Shown here one piece after another: positions 16,122 through 24,409 of a DNA stretch of 52,293 nt. The stretch's first letter is position 1. The number at the start of each line of letters is the position of its first letter. A program made the position numbers and the translations under genes. Below the pieces are notes generated by a model, which did not search any database, was not told where the DNA came from, and was given only the letters and a program-made list of their open reading frames with translations. The DNA comes from Bryobacteraceae bacterium (GTDB taxonomy: Bacteria > Acidobacteriota > Terriglobia > Bryobacterales > Bryobacteraceae): positions 1-52,293 of the forward strand of contig JACZJQ010000186.1 in NCBI GenBank assembly GCA_014860455.1, read 5' to 3'.

Positions 16122-18260
16122 GTGGACTTGAAGGCCACAAGACTCCGCATCTCGCTCGCAGGCGCGCTTCAGGGCGTGGGCTTCAGGCCGTTTGTCCACA
16201 ATCTGGCCGTTCCGATGGGGCTGGCCGGCTGGGTACGGAACACCGCGTCGGGTGCGCTGATCGAAGTTGAGGGCACACAGCCGGCATTGGACGACTTCCG
16301 GCGGCGATTGAGAGCGGAACTGCCCCCGGCGGCGATGATCCTGGCCGAGGAGTTTTCATGGCTGGCGCCTTCAGGAGTGGCTGGATTCGAGATCCAGGCC
16401 AGCGAACCAAGCGAACTCAAGACTGCCGTGATCCTGCCAGATCTGGCGACATGCCCCGCTTGCCTGCGCGAAATGAGGACGCCGGGCGAGCGGCGGTTCG
16501 GATATGCGTTCACCAACTGTACGCGTTGCGGGCCGCGCTACACCATCGTCGAAGCGATCCCCTATGACCGGCCGAACACGACCATGGCCAGATTCGAACT
16601 TTGCGAGGCCTGCCGGGCAGAATATACGGACCCGCGGGACCGGCGGTTCCACGCGCAGCCGATTGCCTGCCCGATGTGCGGGCCACGTCTGAGCGTAAGC
16701 ATCGAATCAGCGGCGGCTGTGCTGCGCGGAGGCGGGATTCTGGCGCTGAAGGGCATCGGCGGGTATCAACTGTTGTGCGATGCGGGCGACGAACCGGCAG
16801 TTCTGCGGCTGCGTGAGCGGAAGTTGCGGGAGTGGAAACCGTTTGCTGTGATGGCGCCGTCGGTGGAGCAACTGCGGCGGCACGCCAGGGTGTCGGATGA
16901 GGAGGCGGCGCTGCTGGAGTCGGCGGCGGCGCCGATCGTGCTGCTGGAGGCGATGGACGGGACAGGTCTGGCCCCGGCGGTGCGGCGCGGTTCGCCGTGG
17001 CTGGGGGCGATGCTGCCGTATTCCCCGCTGCACCATCTGCTGATGGAAGCGTTTCCGCATCCGGTGGTCTGTACGTCGGGCAATCTGTCAGACGAGCCGA
17101 TCGCCATCGCGAACGGTGAGGCCCAGGAACGGCTGGGCGCAGTGGCCGACGGCTTTCTGGACCACGACCGTCCGGTGGCCAGGCCGTGCGACGATTCGGT
17201 GGCGCGGATCACCGCCGGCCGGACCACGCTGCTGAGGCGGGCGCGCGGCTATGCGCCGATGCCGGTGTGGACGGGCCGCGCGATGCCCAAGGTGCTGGCG
17301 CTGGGCGGGCACTTGAAAAGCACGGTGGCACTGGCGGTGGGGCGGCAGGTGGTTGTGTCGCAGCATATCGGCGATCTGGATTCGCCGGAATCGCGCGACG
17401 CGTTTGTGAGGACGATCGAGGATCTTTGCCGGCTCTATGAATTCTCACCCGACGTGGTGGCGTGCGACCTGCATCCGGACTACTTTTCAACAGTTCACGC
17501 CAGTTCGTTTGGTTGCCAGGTGCGCCATGTCCAACACCACCACGCTCATGCGGCGTCGTGCATCGCCGAGAACGGGTTGGAGGGCGCGGTGCTGGCGGTG
17601 ACCTGGGATGGGACCGGGTTGGGGACGGACGGGACCATCTGGGGCGGCGAGATTTTCATTGTTGAAGGCTGGCAGTTCGAGCGGGTGGCGCATTTGAGGC
17701 CGTTTCTACTTCCCGGAGGCGATGCGGCGATGAAGGACTGTTCGAGGCCGGCGTCCGGCATCCTGCATGAGATTGGCCGGCCGTCACCGCACCTGACAAT
17801 ACTCGAACGGCGGTTGAACTGCGTCGAAACGACCTCGGTTGGGCGGCTGTTCGACGCGCTGGCGTACCTGGGCGGCTTCACCGATCGGAATCATTTCGAG
17901 GGCGAGGCAGGTCTGCTGATGGAAGCCGCGGCGATGCGGGAGAGCGCCGGGCGGGCGGTCCCGATGCCGGAGGGCGACTGGCGGGAGTTGGCGGCGGAGT
18001 TCATCGACAGGCCGTCGGCGCGGATGCTGCACGATTCGCTGGCGGGGTGGATCGTCGAGACGACCTTGGAGACTCGGGTGAAGCAAGTGGCGCTGTCGGG
18101 CGGGTGTTTCCAGAACGCGCTGCTGGTTTCGTTGGTGGTGGATGCGTTGGAGCGGAGGGGGATCCGGGTGGCGACGCACCAGAGGGTGCCGGCCAACGAC
18201 GGCGGGATCTCGCTGGGGCAGGCGGTGCTGGCGGCCCTGGACAGGTATTCGGCGGTCTGA
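16122..18260 (+). CDS. hypF: Carbamoyltransferase HypF
   Basis: Makes the CN ligands of the [NiFe]-hydrogenase active site by transferring carbamoyl from carbamoyl phosphate to HypE. Domains in order: acylphosphatase (LQGVGFRPFVHNLA), a zinc-finger pair (CPACLREM, CTRCGPRYT, CEACRAEYTDPRDRRFHAQ, CPMCGPRL), a YrdC-like domain (ALKGIGGYQLLCDAGD) and a Kae1-like carbamoyltransferase domain (VQHHHAHAAS, LSGGCFQN). About 712 residues from the GTG at 16122; the open frame begins at another GTG at 16080 overlapping the protease gene. All catalytic elements look intact. hypC, hypD, hypE, hypA and hypB are absent here. Confidence 0.95.
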   Translation: MDLKATRLRISLAGALQGVGFRPFVHNLAVPMGLAGWVRNTASGALIEVEGTQPALDDFRRRLRAELPPAAMILAEEFSWLAPSGVAGFEIQASEPSELKTAVILPDLATCPACLREMRTPGERRFGYAFTNCTRCGPRYTIVEAIPYDRPNTTMARFELCEACRAEYTDPRDRRFHAQPIACPMCGPRLSVSIESAAAVLRGGGILALKGIGGYQLLCDAGDEPAVLRLRERKLREWKPFAVMAPSVEQLRRHARVSDEEAALLESAAAPIVLLEAMDGTGLAPAVRRGSPWLGAMLPYSPLHHLLMEAFPHPVVCTSGNLSDEPIAIANGEAQERLGAVADGFLDHDRPVARPCDDSVARITAGRTTLLRRARGYAPMPVWTGRAMPKVLALGGHLKSTVALAVGRQVVVSQHIGDLDSPESRDAFVRTIEDLCRLYEFSPDVVACDLHPDYFSTVHASSFGCQVRHVQHHHAHAASCIAENGLEGAVLAVTWDGTGLGTDGTIWGGEIFIVEGWQFERVAHLRPFLLPGGDAAMKDCSRPASGILHEIGRPSPHLTILERRLNCVETTSVGRLFDALAYLGGFTDRNHFEGEAGLLMEAAAMRESAGRAVPMPEGDWRELAAEFIDRPSARMLHDSLAGWIVETTLETRVKQVALSGGCFQNALLVSLVVDALERRGIRVATHQRVPANDGGISLGQAVLAALDRYSAV

Positions 18261-18317
18261 GTAAGCCACTTGTAAACTCTCGCTCACGCCCGAGGGCCCG
18301 TGTGCGTTTTAAAGAGC

Positions 18318-19367
18318 ATGAAGACGATGACGCTACTCATTGCCGCAGCTCTGTTCGCAGCCGCTCAACCGCATCAGGACACGGCCGATCTGCCTCTGGA
18401 CGCGGCCACGAAGAAGCAGGTGATCGACGTGTCGATCAAGAAACTCCAGGAGTACTACGTCTTCCCGGATGCTGCGGCGAAGATGGCCGAGGCCGTCCGG
18501 CGGCGTGCGGAGGACGGAGAGTACGAATCCGTCACCAGTTCCCGACAGTTCGCCACGATGCTGACGGAACACTTACGCGAGGTGTCGAAAGACAAGCACT
18601 TGCGGGTACGCTTCACCTCGCAGACCATTCCGAACCGTCCGGCGGCGCAACAGCCGGCGGCCGAGGAGAGGGGCCAGATGATCCGGCAGATGGGCCGCGA
18701 CAATTTCGGTTTCAGGAAGGCGGAGATCCTGGATGGCAATATCGGATACCTGAGGCTGGACGGTTTTTACCCGGCCGAGTTCGCGGGTCCGGCCGCGCAG
18801 GCCGCTTTCCAGTTCCTGCAGAACTGCGATGCGCTGATCATCGACCTCAGGTGGAACGGCGGCGGCGAGCCAGCGACGGTGGCGCTGGTGACCAGTTACA
18901 TCGTTGACGGGCGGGTCCATCTGAACGACATCTGGGAGCGGAGGTCGAACGCGACGGAGCAGTATTGGACGTCGGAGTCAGTGCCCGGAAAGAAGATGGG
19001 CAAGACGCCGGTGTGGCTGCTGACCTCTCAACGAACGTTTTCCGGCGGCGAGGAGTTCGCCTACAACCTGAAGAACCTGAAACGGGCAACGCTGGTCGGC
19101 GAAACCACCGGTGGCGGGGCGCATCCTGTTTCGGGTCACCGCATCAACGACCATTTTCTGATCGGCGTCCCCTTCGCCAGGGCAGTGAACCCGATCACCA
19201 AGACCAACTGGGAAGGGACGGGCGTCGAGCCGCATCTGCAGGCCCCGGCCGCCGAGGCGCTGCCGCGGGCGCGCCGCGAGGCGTTGGACCACTTGATAGC
19301 AGGAGCCACCGGGCCGGTGAGAGTGCAACTGGAGCGGATTCGGGACAATCCGGAAGCGGCGCGCTAA
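18318..19367 (+). CDS. Exported S41-family peptidase (IRBP/tail-specific protease type)
   Basis: Serine peptidase of the S41 family, 349 residues from the ATG at 18318, which begins a signal peptide (MKTMTLLIAAALFAAAQ) and has AAAGAG upstream. The N-terminal helical domain resembles the interphotoreceptor retinoid-binding-protein group (LPLDAATKKQVIDVSIKKLQEYYVF). The core contains LIIDLRWNGGG, the catalytic-serine segment SQRTFSGGEEFAYNLK and the trailing GETTGGGAHPVSGHRI. No PDZ domain is obvious between them. The substrate is unknown. Its stop codon overlaps the stop of the convergent acetyltransferase gene. Confidence 0.88.
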   Translation: MKTMTLLIAAALFAAAQPHQDTADLPLDAATKKQVIDVSIKKLQEYYVFPDAAAKMAEAVRRRAEDGEYESVTSSRQFATMLTEHLREVSKDKHLRVRFTSQTIPNRPAAQQPAAEERGQMIRQMGRDNFGFRKAEILDGNIGYLRLDGFYPAEFAGPAAQAAFQFLQNCDALIIDLRWNGGGEPATVALVTSYIVDGRVHLNDIWERRSNATEQYWTSESVPGKKMGKTPVWLLTSQRTFSGGEEFAYNLKNLKRATLVGETTGGGAHPVSGHRINDHFLIGVPFARAVNPITKTNWEGTGVEPHLQAPAAEALPRARREALDHLIAGATGPVRVQLERIRDNPEAAR

Positions 19368-19810
19368 TGCTCGGGAATACCGGCCATCTGAATGAGCGGG
19401 TAGGGCTTGCCCGTGCCGTCGAGTTCGCTGCGGCCGATTTCGCGGAGGCCCAGTTTGGCATAGAAGGCGCGGGCCTGGGTGTTAGCTTCGTTGACTTCAA
19501 GCGTGATTTCGACGCCCGGCGGGAAGGCGTGGCGGATGAGGGCGCGGCCGATGCCCCGGCCAAACGAGCTGGGGTGGGTGAAGAGCGCGTCCAGTTGATT
19601 GCCTGTGGCGCCGAGGAAGGCGACGGGTTGATGGTTGTCATCGATGGCGACCCAGAGGCTGGCCTTCGGGAGGTATTCGTCTCGGACGAGGCGGGAGAAG
19701 AATTCGAGGTCGGCAGGTGCGAGGAAATGGTGGGTGGCCTTGACGGAGGCGAGCCAGATGGCGTGGAGGCGTTCGGTGTCGGCGGGAGTTGAGGGCCGGA
19801 TCGCGGTCAC
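19364..19810 (-). CDS. GNAT-family N-acetyltransferase
   Basis: 148-residue acetyl-CoA-dependent acyltransferase of the GNAT fold. Motif A is recognisable as LFTHPSSFGRGIGRALIRHAF with the pyrophosphate-binding GRGIG loop, and motif B as EVNEANTQARAFYAKLGLREIGR. It resembles YjaB/ElaA-sized enzymes; the acceptor is unknown. Its 3' end shares bases with the S41 peptidase stop. Upstream lies the terminator of the decahaem cytochrome gene, so it may be read from its own promoter. Confidence 0.85.
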   Translation of the reverse strand: MTAIRPSTPADTERLHAIWLASVKATHHFLAPADLEFFSRLVRDEYLPKASLWVAIDDNHQPVAFLGATGNQLDALFTHPSSFGRGIGRALIRHAFPPGVEITLEVNEANTQARAFYAKLGLREIGRSELDGTGKPYPLIQMAGIPEH

Positions 19811-19840
19811 CCTCGGATTGTAGCCGCGTTGAGAAGAGAA

Positions 19841-19866
19841 ACGGGGAACCCTGAAGGGCTCCCCGT
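19841..19866 (-). terminator. Factor-independent terminator after the decahaem cytochrome gene
   Basis: GC-rich hairpin (ACGGGGA / TCCCCGT arms continued by CCC/GGG around a TGAA loop, one A-C mismatch). Read leftward it is followed by TTTCTCTTCTC. It lies 28 bp past the cytochrome stop codon. Confidence 0.65.
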
Positions 19867-19894
19867 CGGAGGACTGGACAATGTACGCCGGCGG

Positions 19895-21895
19895 TTACCG
19901 GGCGTGGGACCGGGTAACGCTGTACTGCGACGTGGTGCTGTGGCAGGCTGCGCAACCTTCACCAAGTTCGGCGTCAGTGTTGGTGGCGGCGTGAGCGGCG
20001 ACGGCCTTCGAGTCGTGGCAGGACGTGCAGATCGCCGTGGTACGGCCGGGGTTCGGGATGAGGTCGGCCGGGTGGTTGATCGCCAGCAGGCCTTCGCGGA
20101 GCGGCACCTGCTCGCTGCTGTTGACATGGCAGGCGTTGCAGTTGCGCAGATCGCCGGGGTAGCCGATGCCGTCATAGACGTGGGTGCCGATCGAGAAGCC
20201 GCGCTCAAGGGCAGCGCCGCGATGGATCTTATGGACCATCACGCCCAGATCGATAGACTTGCCGTCTCTGTCCGCGGCCGTGGGGTTGTGGCACAGGACG
20301 CACTGCTCGATGGTATTGCGTCCGCCGCCATGGAAGGTGAGATCGCCGTGGCAGGCGTTGCACTTGGCCATGGAGACGACCGTACGACGAGGAGCGACTT
20401 CCGAGTCATCAACTGAGAACGCCATCTGGACGTTTCTGCCGGTGTCGTTGACGCTGACCTGTTTGGTGGTGCCTTCGAGCAGGATGACCGTATTGCGGCC
20501 TTCGAGGGCGGCGGTCCAGGTGCCGGTGGCGTCGGCGGGCAGGGGCCGCGACATTGTCCACCAGTAAACGCCGTAGCCATTGCCGTCAGCATTGGCGACG
20601 TTGTCGTAGTACTGGGAGGTGTAGTCGGCGGCCGGGCCTGCGACATAGAGCCGGAGGCGGGACATCTTCGAAGCAACAACCGGATTGCCGGCCTTGTCTT
20701 CGACCGCGAAGACGATGAGCGGGTTCTGGCCGGGCTTGGCGTTGTGGACTTCAAGAATCTTGAAGGCGACGCCGGGCAGGCTGGTGGATTCGGTCGGGAT
20801 CAGATGGGCGCCATAGATGGAGACGTCGAAGTCGAGTTCGCCCTTGGGGATGTGGCACTGGGTGCAGAACTGATCGCTGAACTGCGGCAGACCGATGTGG
20901 TTCTCGCCAGTGTTGAAGTTGACGTTGTCATGGCAGGAGCCGCAGGCCCAGCGGGAAGCGTTCAAGTAGGCGGTGGCCTGCTTGGCGCCGGTGTTCTGCT
21001 CGTGGCAGGCGTTGCAACGGCGGCCGTCCGCAGGGAACACGATGTGGGAGTAGTCGTGCTCGGACTGCCGGTTGCCGATGATCAGATACTTGCCGCCGGC
21101 CTGGACGCTAGGCAGATCGGCGCCCATGTGGATCTTATGGGTCATTTCGACCATGTCCATGGAGAGGCCGGTGTCGGGATCGTCGGTCTGGCGGGTATGG
21201 CAGACGACGCAGACTTCCATCGTGCGGCGAGAGCCGCCATGGAGACCGAGTTGGTCGTGGCACTTATTGCAGGTGGCCGTCTTGATGACGTCGCGGGTGG
21301 TGGTGACGGCGGCTCCGCTGGGGACCCAGTCGTAGGTCGCGTCGTCGTAGCTGGTCGGGAAGTCGAACTCGGTCAGGTTGCGTGAACCGTATACGGCGAC
21401 GGTGTGGGTCGCATTCGGGTCGTAGCCTGCCGGCAGTTTCTTGCCGAAACGGTAGTCATAGACGCCTTCGGAGACCGCGGTCCAGGCACCGCCGGAATCA
21501 GTGCCGGCCTGAACAGCGCTCTGGCCGGTGATGGGACTGGTCTGGGTGCGGGTTGTATAGGCGATATATTGAGTCGCGCCGGCCGGGATGTGCGCGAGGA
21601 TGAAGCTGGCGCTGATGGGGCCCGGTGTAACGATGCCAAGACGATCAAGCCCAACGCCCATGGGGTCGGCCATTTTGACGCGGGCGGTGACGGTGCCATC
21701 CTGGGTGACGGTGACGCCGGTGATGGTAAAGACGAGTCCTGGACGTACGAAATTGACCTGAGCCTCAGTGGCGTAGTAGGCCTTGTCATTCTCTGTGAAG
21801 CCCGGCGGCGGCGCGCTCGACAATGCGACGGCGCCAACCAGCATGGCAGTGACGAGAAGGATCGTGAAGACGGATGTTCTGGATAGGTTTCTCAA
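19895..21895 (-). CDS. OmcA/MtrC-family decahaem c-type cytochrome
   Basis: Extracytoplasmic multihaem cytochrome, 666 residues, with a signal peptide (ending near ALSSAPPPG). I count exactly ten CXXCH motifs: CNKCH, CVVCH, CNACH, CGSCH, CTQCH, then CNACH, CVLCH, CNACH, CTSCH and CAACH, in two groups of five separated by a beta domain of about 170 residues. This matches the split-domain plan of OmcA/MtrC, which carry electrons to minerals or other extracellular acceptors. Unlike Shewanella MtrC there is no lipobox cysteine, and no mtrA/mtrB porin gene is nearby. The start is a TTG at 21895 behind AAAGGGGGGG. It is divergent from the acyl-CoA dehydrogenase/ETF operon. Confidence 0.92.
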   Translation of the reverse strand: MRNLSRTSVFTILLVTAMLVGAVALSSAPPPGFTENDKAYYATEAQVNFVRPGLVFTITGVTVTQDGTVTARVKMADPMGVGLDRLGIVTPGPISASFILAHIPAGATQYIAYTTRTQTSPITGQSAVQAGTDSGGAWTAVSEGVYDYRFGKKLPAGYDPNATHTVAVYGSRNLTEFDFPTSYDDATYDWVPSGAAVTTTRDVIKTATCNKCHDQLGLHGGSRRTMEVCVVCHTRQTDDPDTGLSMDMVEMTHKIHMGADLPSVQAGGKYLIIGNRQSEHDYSHIVFPADGRRCNACHEQNTGAKQATAYLNASRWACGSCHDNVNFNTGENHIGLPQFSDQFCTQCHIPKGELDFDVSIYGAHLIPTESTSLPGVAFKILEVHNAKPGQNPLIVFAVEDKAGNPVVASKMSRLRLYVAGPAADYTSQYYDNVANADGNGYGVYWWTMSRPLPADATGTWTAALEGRNTVILLEGTTKQVSVNDTGRNVQMAFSVDDSEVAPRRTVVSMAKCNACHGDLTFHGGGRNTIEQCVLCHNPTAADRDGKSIDLGVMVHKIHRGAALERGFSIGTHVYDGIGYPGDLRNCNACHVNSSEQVPLREGLLAINHPADLIPNPGRTTAICTSCHDSKAVAAHAATNTDAELGEGCAACHSTTSQYSVTRSHAR

Positions 21896-21978
21896 GCCCA
21901 GCCCCCCCTTTCAGGAGCCGCATCTACTATATCAAGAGAAAGGGGTACTGCAACTCCTAATATGACATTTTGTTGAAG

Positions 21979-21998
21979 ATTGAGAAACGATCCTCAAT
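21979..21998. promoter_or_regulatory. Inverted repeat ATTGAG-N8-CTCAAT
   Basis: Six-base perfect arms in an AT-rich stretch of the 257-bp divergent region between the decahaem cytochrome and the ACAD operon, about 85 bp upstream of the cytochrome start. It could be an operator or promoter part for the cytochrome gene. Support is structural only. Confidence 0.3.
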
Positions 21999-22008
21999 TA
22001 GGGCGTCA

Positions 22009-22024
22009 TGGGTGATCTCACCCA
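22009..22024. promoter_or_regulatory. Inverted repeat TGGGTGA-TC-TCACCCA
   Basis: Perfect 7-base arms with a 2-bp spacer, 47 bp upstream of the TATAAT box of the ACAD/ETF operon. Size and position fit a transcription-factor site. The factor is not known; no regulator gene is adjacent. Confidence 0.4.
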
Positions 22025-22070
22025 CCCCAACTGCGCCAATCGAACCCAAACAATACAGATTCAGCGGTCT

Positions 22071-22076
22071 TATAAT
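22071..22076 (+). promoter_or_regulatory. Consensus -10 box of the ACAD/ETF operon
   Basis: A perfect TATAAT 77 bp before the acyl-CoA dehydrogenase ATG. No good -35 hexamer exists at 16-18 bp, which suggests an activator-dependent promoter, perhaps through the inverted repeat at 22009-22024. Confidence 0.45.
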
Positions 22077-22152
22077 CGGATTTGGCTAGCCGCACCAACA
22101 TCCGCGCTTTGGCATACGAATTGCTGCCTGCCTAACGACAAGGAGTCCATCC

Positions 22153-24393
22153 ATGGCCACGACGACCAGCACATCCCTGCCCACGCTCAAGACAATCCCC
22201 GGCGACGAGATCCGGCAGTTATTGTGGCGGTTTGAAGACCGATACGATTTGGCGATGCTGGTGCAGAGCGTGAGGGCGGTGGCGAGGGGACCTGTGGCGC
22301 GCCTGGTGGCTTCGGGCGGGCGGCTGTCGCACGACTGGACTCCAGAGAAGGACGCCCTGTTGCCGGAATACGATGCCGCCGGCATCACCGCCGCTTACAT
22401 GTCGCCCGAGGAGGGCGGCTTCCTCGAAGGGCCGAAGAACTTCGCGATGGCGCTGATCGCGTTTGAGTTGGCGTGGGTGGATGCGGGCGCGGCCACGTGT
22501 TCGCTGGCACAGCACCTGGCGTTGTCGCCCATCCACGAACGCGGCACGCCGGAGCAGCAGCAACGTTATATGTCGCTGGCGGCGCCGGCGCCGGGACGCA
22601 AGACATTCCGCGGCGCCTTCTGCCTCACCGAACCGATTCCTTATGTCGGCGTCGAGACGGGCATGCTGGGCGGCAGGGTGCGGGTGGCGTATTGGCCGAC
22701 GGAAGAGGAGATGGCGGCGGGCAAGGAGCCGATCCTTGAGGTGAGCAAGCGCGGCCGGTTCATCACCAATATGGGCTTCGCGAACTTCGTCACGGCGGCT
22801 GTGGACACCGACGACGAACGGATCAAGACGTCGTGCATGGTGATTCTGGAAGAGACAGACGAAGGTACCTACGACCGTGGGACGCCGACCAAGAAGCTGG
22901 TGCACCAGCTCTCGTCGACATCGGATCCTGTCTTCAACATGAAGGTGCCGGCATCGCGCATCATCGGCGGCTACAGGATTGAAGACGGCAAAGTTGTGCC
23001 GAACCACGATCATTCGTCGGTGATCGAGGCCGTATTCCGGCGGACGCGCGTGGGCGTCGGACTGATGACGTCATCGAAGCTGCTGTCGGCGATCGAGCCG
23101 CTGATCCGCTACCATCGCGACCGGTTCCGCGGATCGGGCGCGGTGACACCGGGCACGCCGAGATTCGAGCTTGGTTTGCAGCAGAAACAGGACGTCACGC
23201 ACAGGCTGCTTGAGATCTGGGCGGCGGGCGAGGCGTCGGCGTCGCTGGGATTCACTACGGCGCGGCTGTTCGACGAACTGGATCCGCTGGAAAAGACCAA
23301 GACTGCGATTCTGGCCGCTCATGGCATCGGCGGTGGCATGGCCGAGTTCAAGGCGCTGAAGAAGAGGCAGGTGGAGGCGATCGAGTTCCTCGACATGCAG
23401 GACCACCTCGAAAGCCTGCGGCCGAAGGCGCGTTACCAGGCGCTGGCGGAAGACGTTGTGGTTCAGTACGTCATCCTGGACGCCACGGCCAACGTGTTGT
23501 GTCCGGCGACCAAGTTGTGGAACACCGGCTACGGCTCGCACATGATGAGGGAGGCTGTGTCGCTGATGGGCGGCTATGGCATTACGGAAGACTGCCCTGG
23601 ATTCCTCTCCTACAAGTGGATGGACACGCAGCTTGAGGCGACCTACGAAGGTCCGGAGGCGGTGCAGCGGCGGCAGATGTCGGTGACCATGACCAACCCG
23701 GTCTTCCTGGCGCAGTTCCGCAACTGGATCCACGAGATGCGGCGGGTGGCATCGCACGACCCAGGAACCGGGGCCTGTACGCTGGCCTCGGCGATGAAGC
23801 TCTGGACATGGACGCTCGATCACCTTCAACTGGCCAAGGATGCCAACGGGACCAAGCTCTACCAATCGAACCGCCAGGGCGTGACTTTCCCGATGGCCGA
23901 CGCTCTGTGCTGGCTGCTGGCGTCAAGGGCGCAGATTCTGGATGTCGAGCGGTTGGCCGCGGAAGGTCCGAAGAACCCGGCGCTCGAAGACGGGCTGGAC
24001 GGAACGGTTCAGTTCCTGCGCGACCTCTGCCACATGCAGGCCGCCAGGGCCGCGGGCGAAGTGGCGCGGATCTGTACGGAACTGGTGTATGGCTACCTCT
24101 CGCACCCGTCATGGACCGAGCCGGGTTGCGGCGCCTGCCTGAGCCAGAACGACCTGGTGTCGATGGAAGCCCTGGTGCCGGGCGCGTCGGGATTCAGCGA
24201 CGAGACGGTGGGCGAAGGCGGCGTGCATGAGACCAAAGCGGGTCCGTGCGCGGTGCATCCGGGGTTGAACGACTTCGCCAAGCTGCGGGCAAAGCTGGAA
24301 GCCTGCATGACCGGCTTCCAACTGGCCAAGGACCGGGCCGGCGATTCGTTGACGAAGGTGATGATTCCGGCGGCGCTCGACTATCCGCAGTAG
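22153..24393 (+). CDS. Long acyl-CoA dehydrogenase-family flavoprotein
   Basis: FAD enzyme of the acyl-CoA dehydrogenase superfamily, 746 residues, about twice the usual 380. The core holds FRGAFCLTEP (substrate/FAD contact strand), an interrupted beta domain, and the C-terminal helical part with MREAVSLMGGYGITEDCPG and TYEGPEAVQRRQ. Glu499 in TYEG is at the position of the usual catalytic base. A further ~240 residues follow, helical and ending in a Cys-containing segment (EPGCGACLSQND), which I do not recognise. AAGGAG precedes the ATG. It is first in an operon with an ETF:quinone oxidoreductase-like protein and both ETF subunits, so its electrons very probably leave through that dedicated ETF. 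The substrate is unknown. Confidence 0.88.
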   Translation: MATTTSTSLPTLKTIPGDEIRQLLWRFEDRYDLAMLVQSVRAVARGPVARLVASGGRLSHDWTPEKDALLPEYDAAGITAAYMSPEEGGFLEGPKNFAMALIAFELAWVDAGAATCSLAQHLALSPIHERGTPEQQQRYMSLAAPAPGRKTFRGAFCLTEPIPYVGVETGMLGGRVRVAYWPTEEEMAAGKEPILEVSKRGRFITNMGFANFVTAAVDTDDERIKTSCMVILEETDEGTYDRGTPTKKLVHQLSSTSDPVFNMKVPASRIIGGYRIEDGKVVPNHDHSSVIEAVFRRTRVGVGLMTSSKLLSAIEPLIRYHRDRFRGSGAVTPGTPRFELGLQQKQDVTHRLLEIWAAGEASASLGFTTARLFDELDPLEKTKTAILAAHGIGGGMAEFKALKKRQVEAIEFLDMQDHLESLRPKARYQALAEDVVVQYVILDATANVLCPATKLWNTGYGSHMMREAVSLMGGYGITEDCPGFLSYKWMDTQLEATYEGPEAVQRRQMSVTMTNPVFLAQFRNWIHEMRRVASHDPGTGACTLASAMKLWTWTLDHLQLAKDANGTKLYQSNRQGVTFPMADALCWLLASRAQILDVERLAAEGPKNPALEDGLDGTVQFLRDLCHMQAARAAGEVARICTELVYGYLSHPSWTEPGCGACLSQNDLVSMEALVPGASGFSDETVGEGGVHETKAGPCAVHPGLNDFAKLRAKLEACMTGFQLAKDRAGDSLTKVMIPAALDYPQ

Positions 24394-24409
24394 ATCCGGG
24401 ACGGACGAC

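Noticed and set aside
19895-21895. Complete Mtr-type extracellular electron conduit
   Set aside because: Only the decahaem cytochrome is present; no MtrA-like cytochrome or MtrB-like porin could be found in the window.
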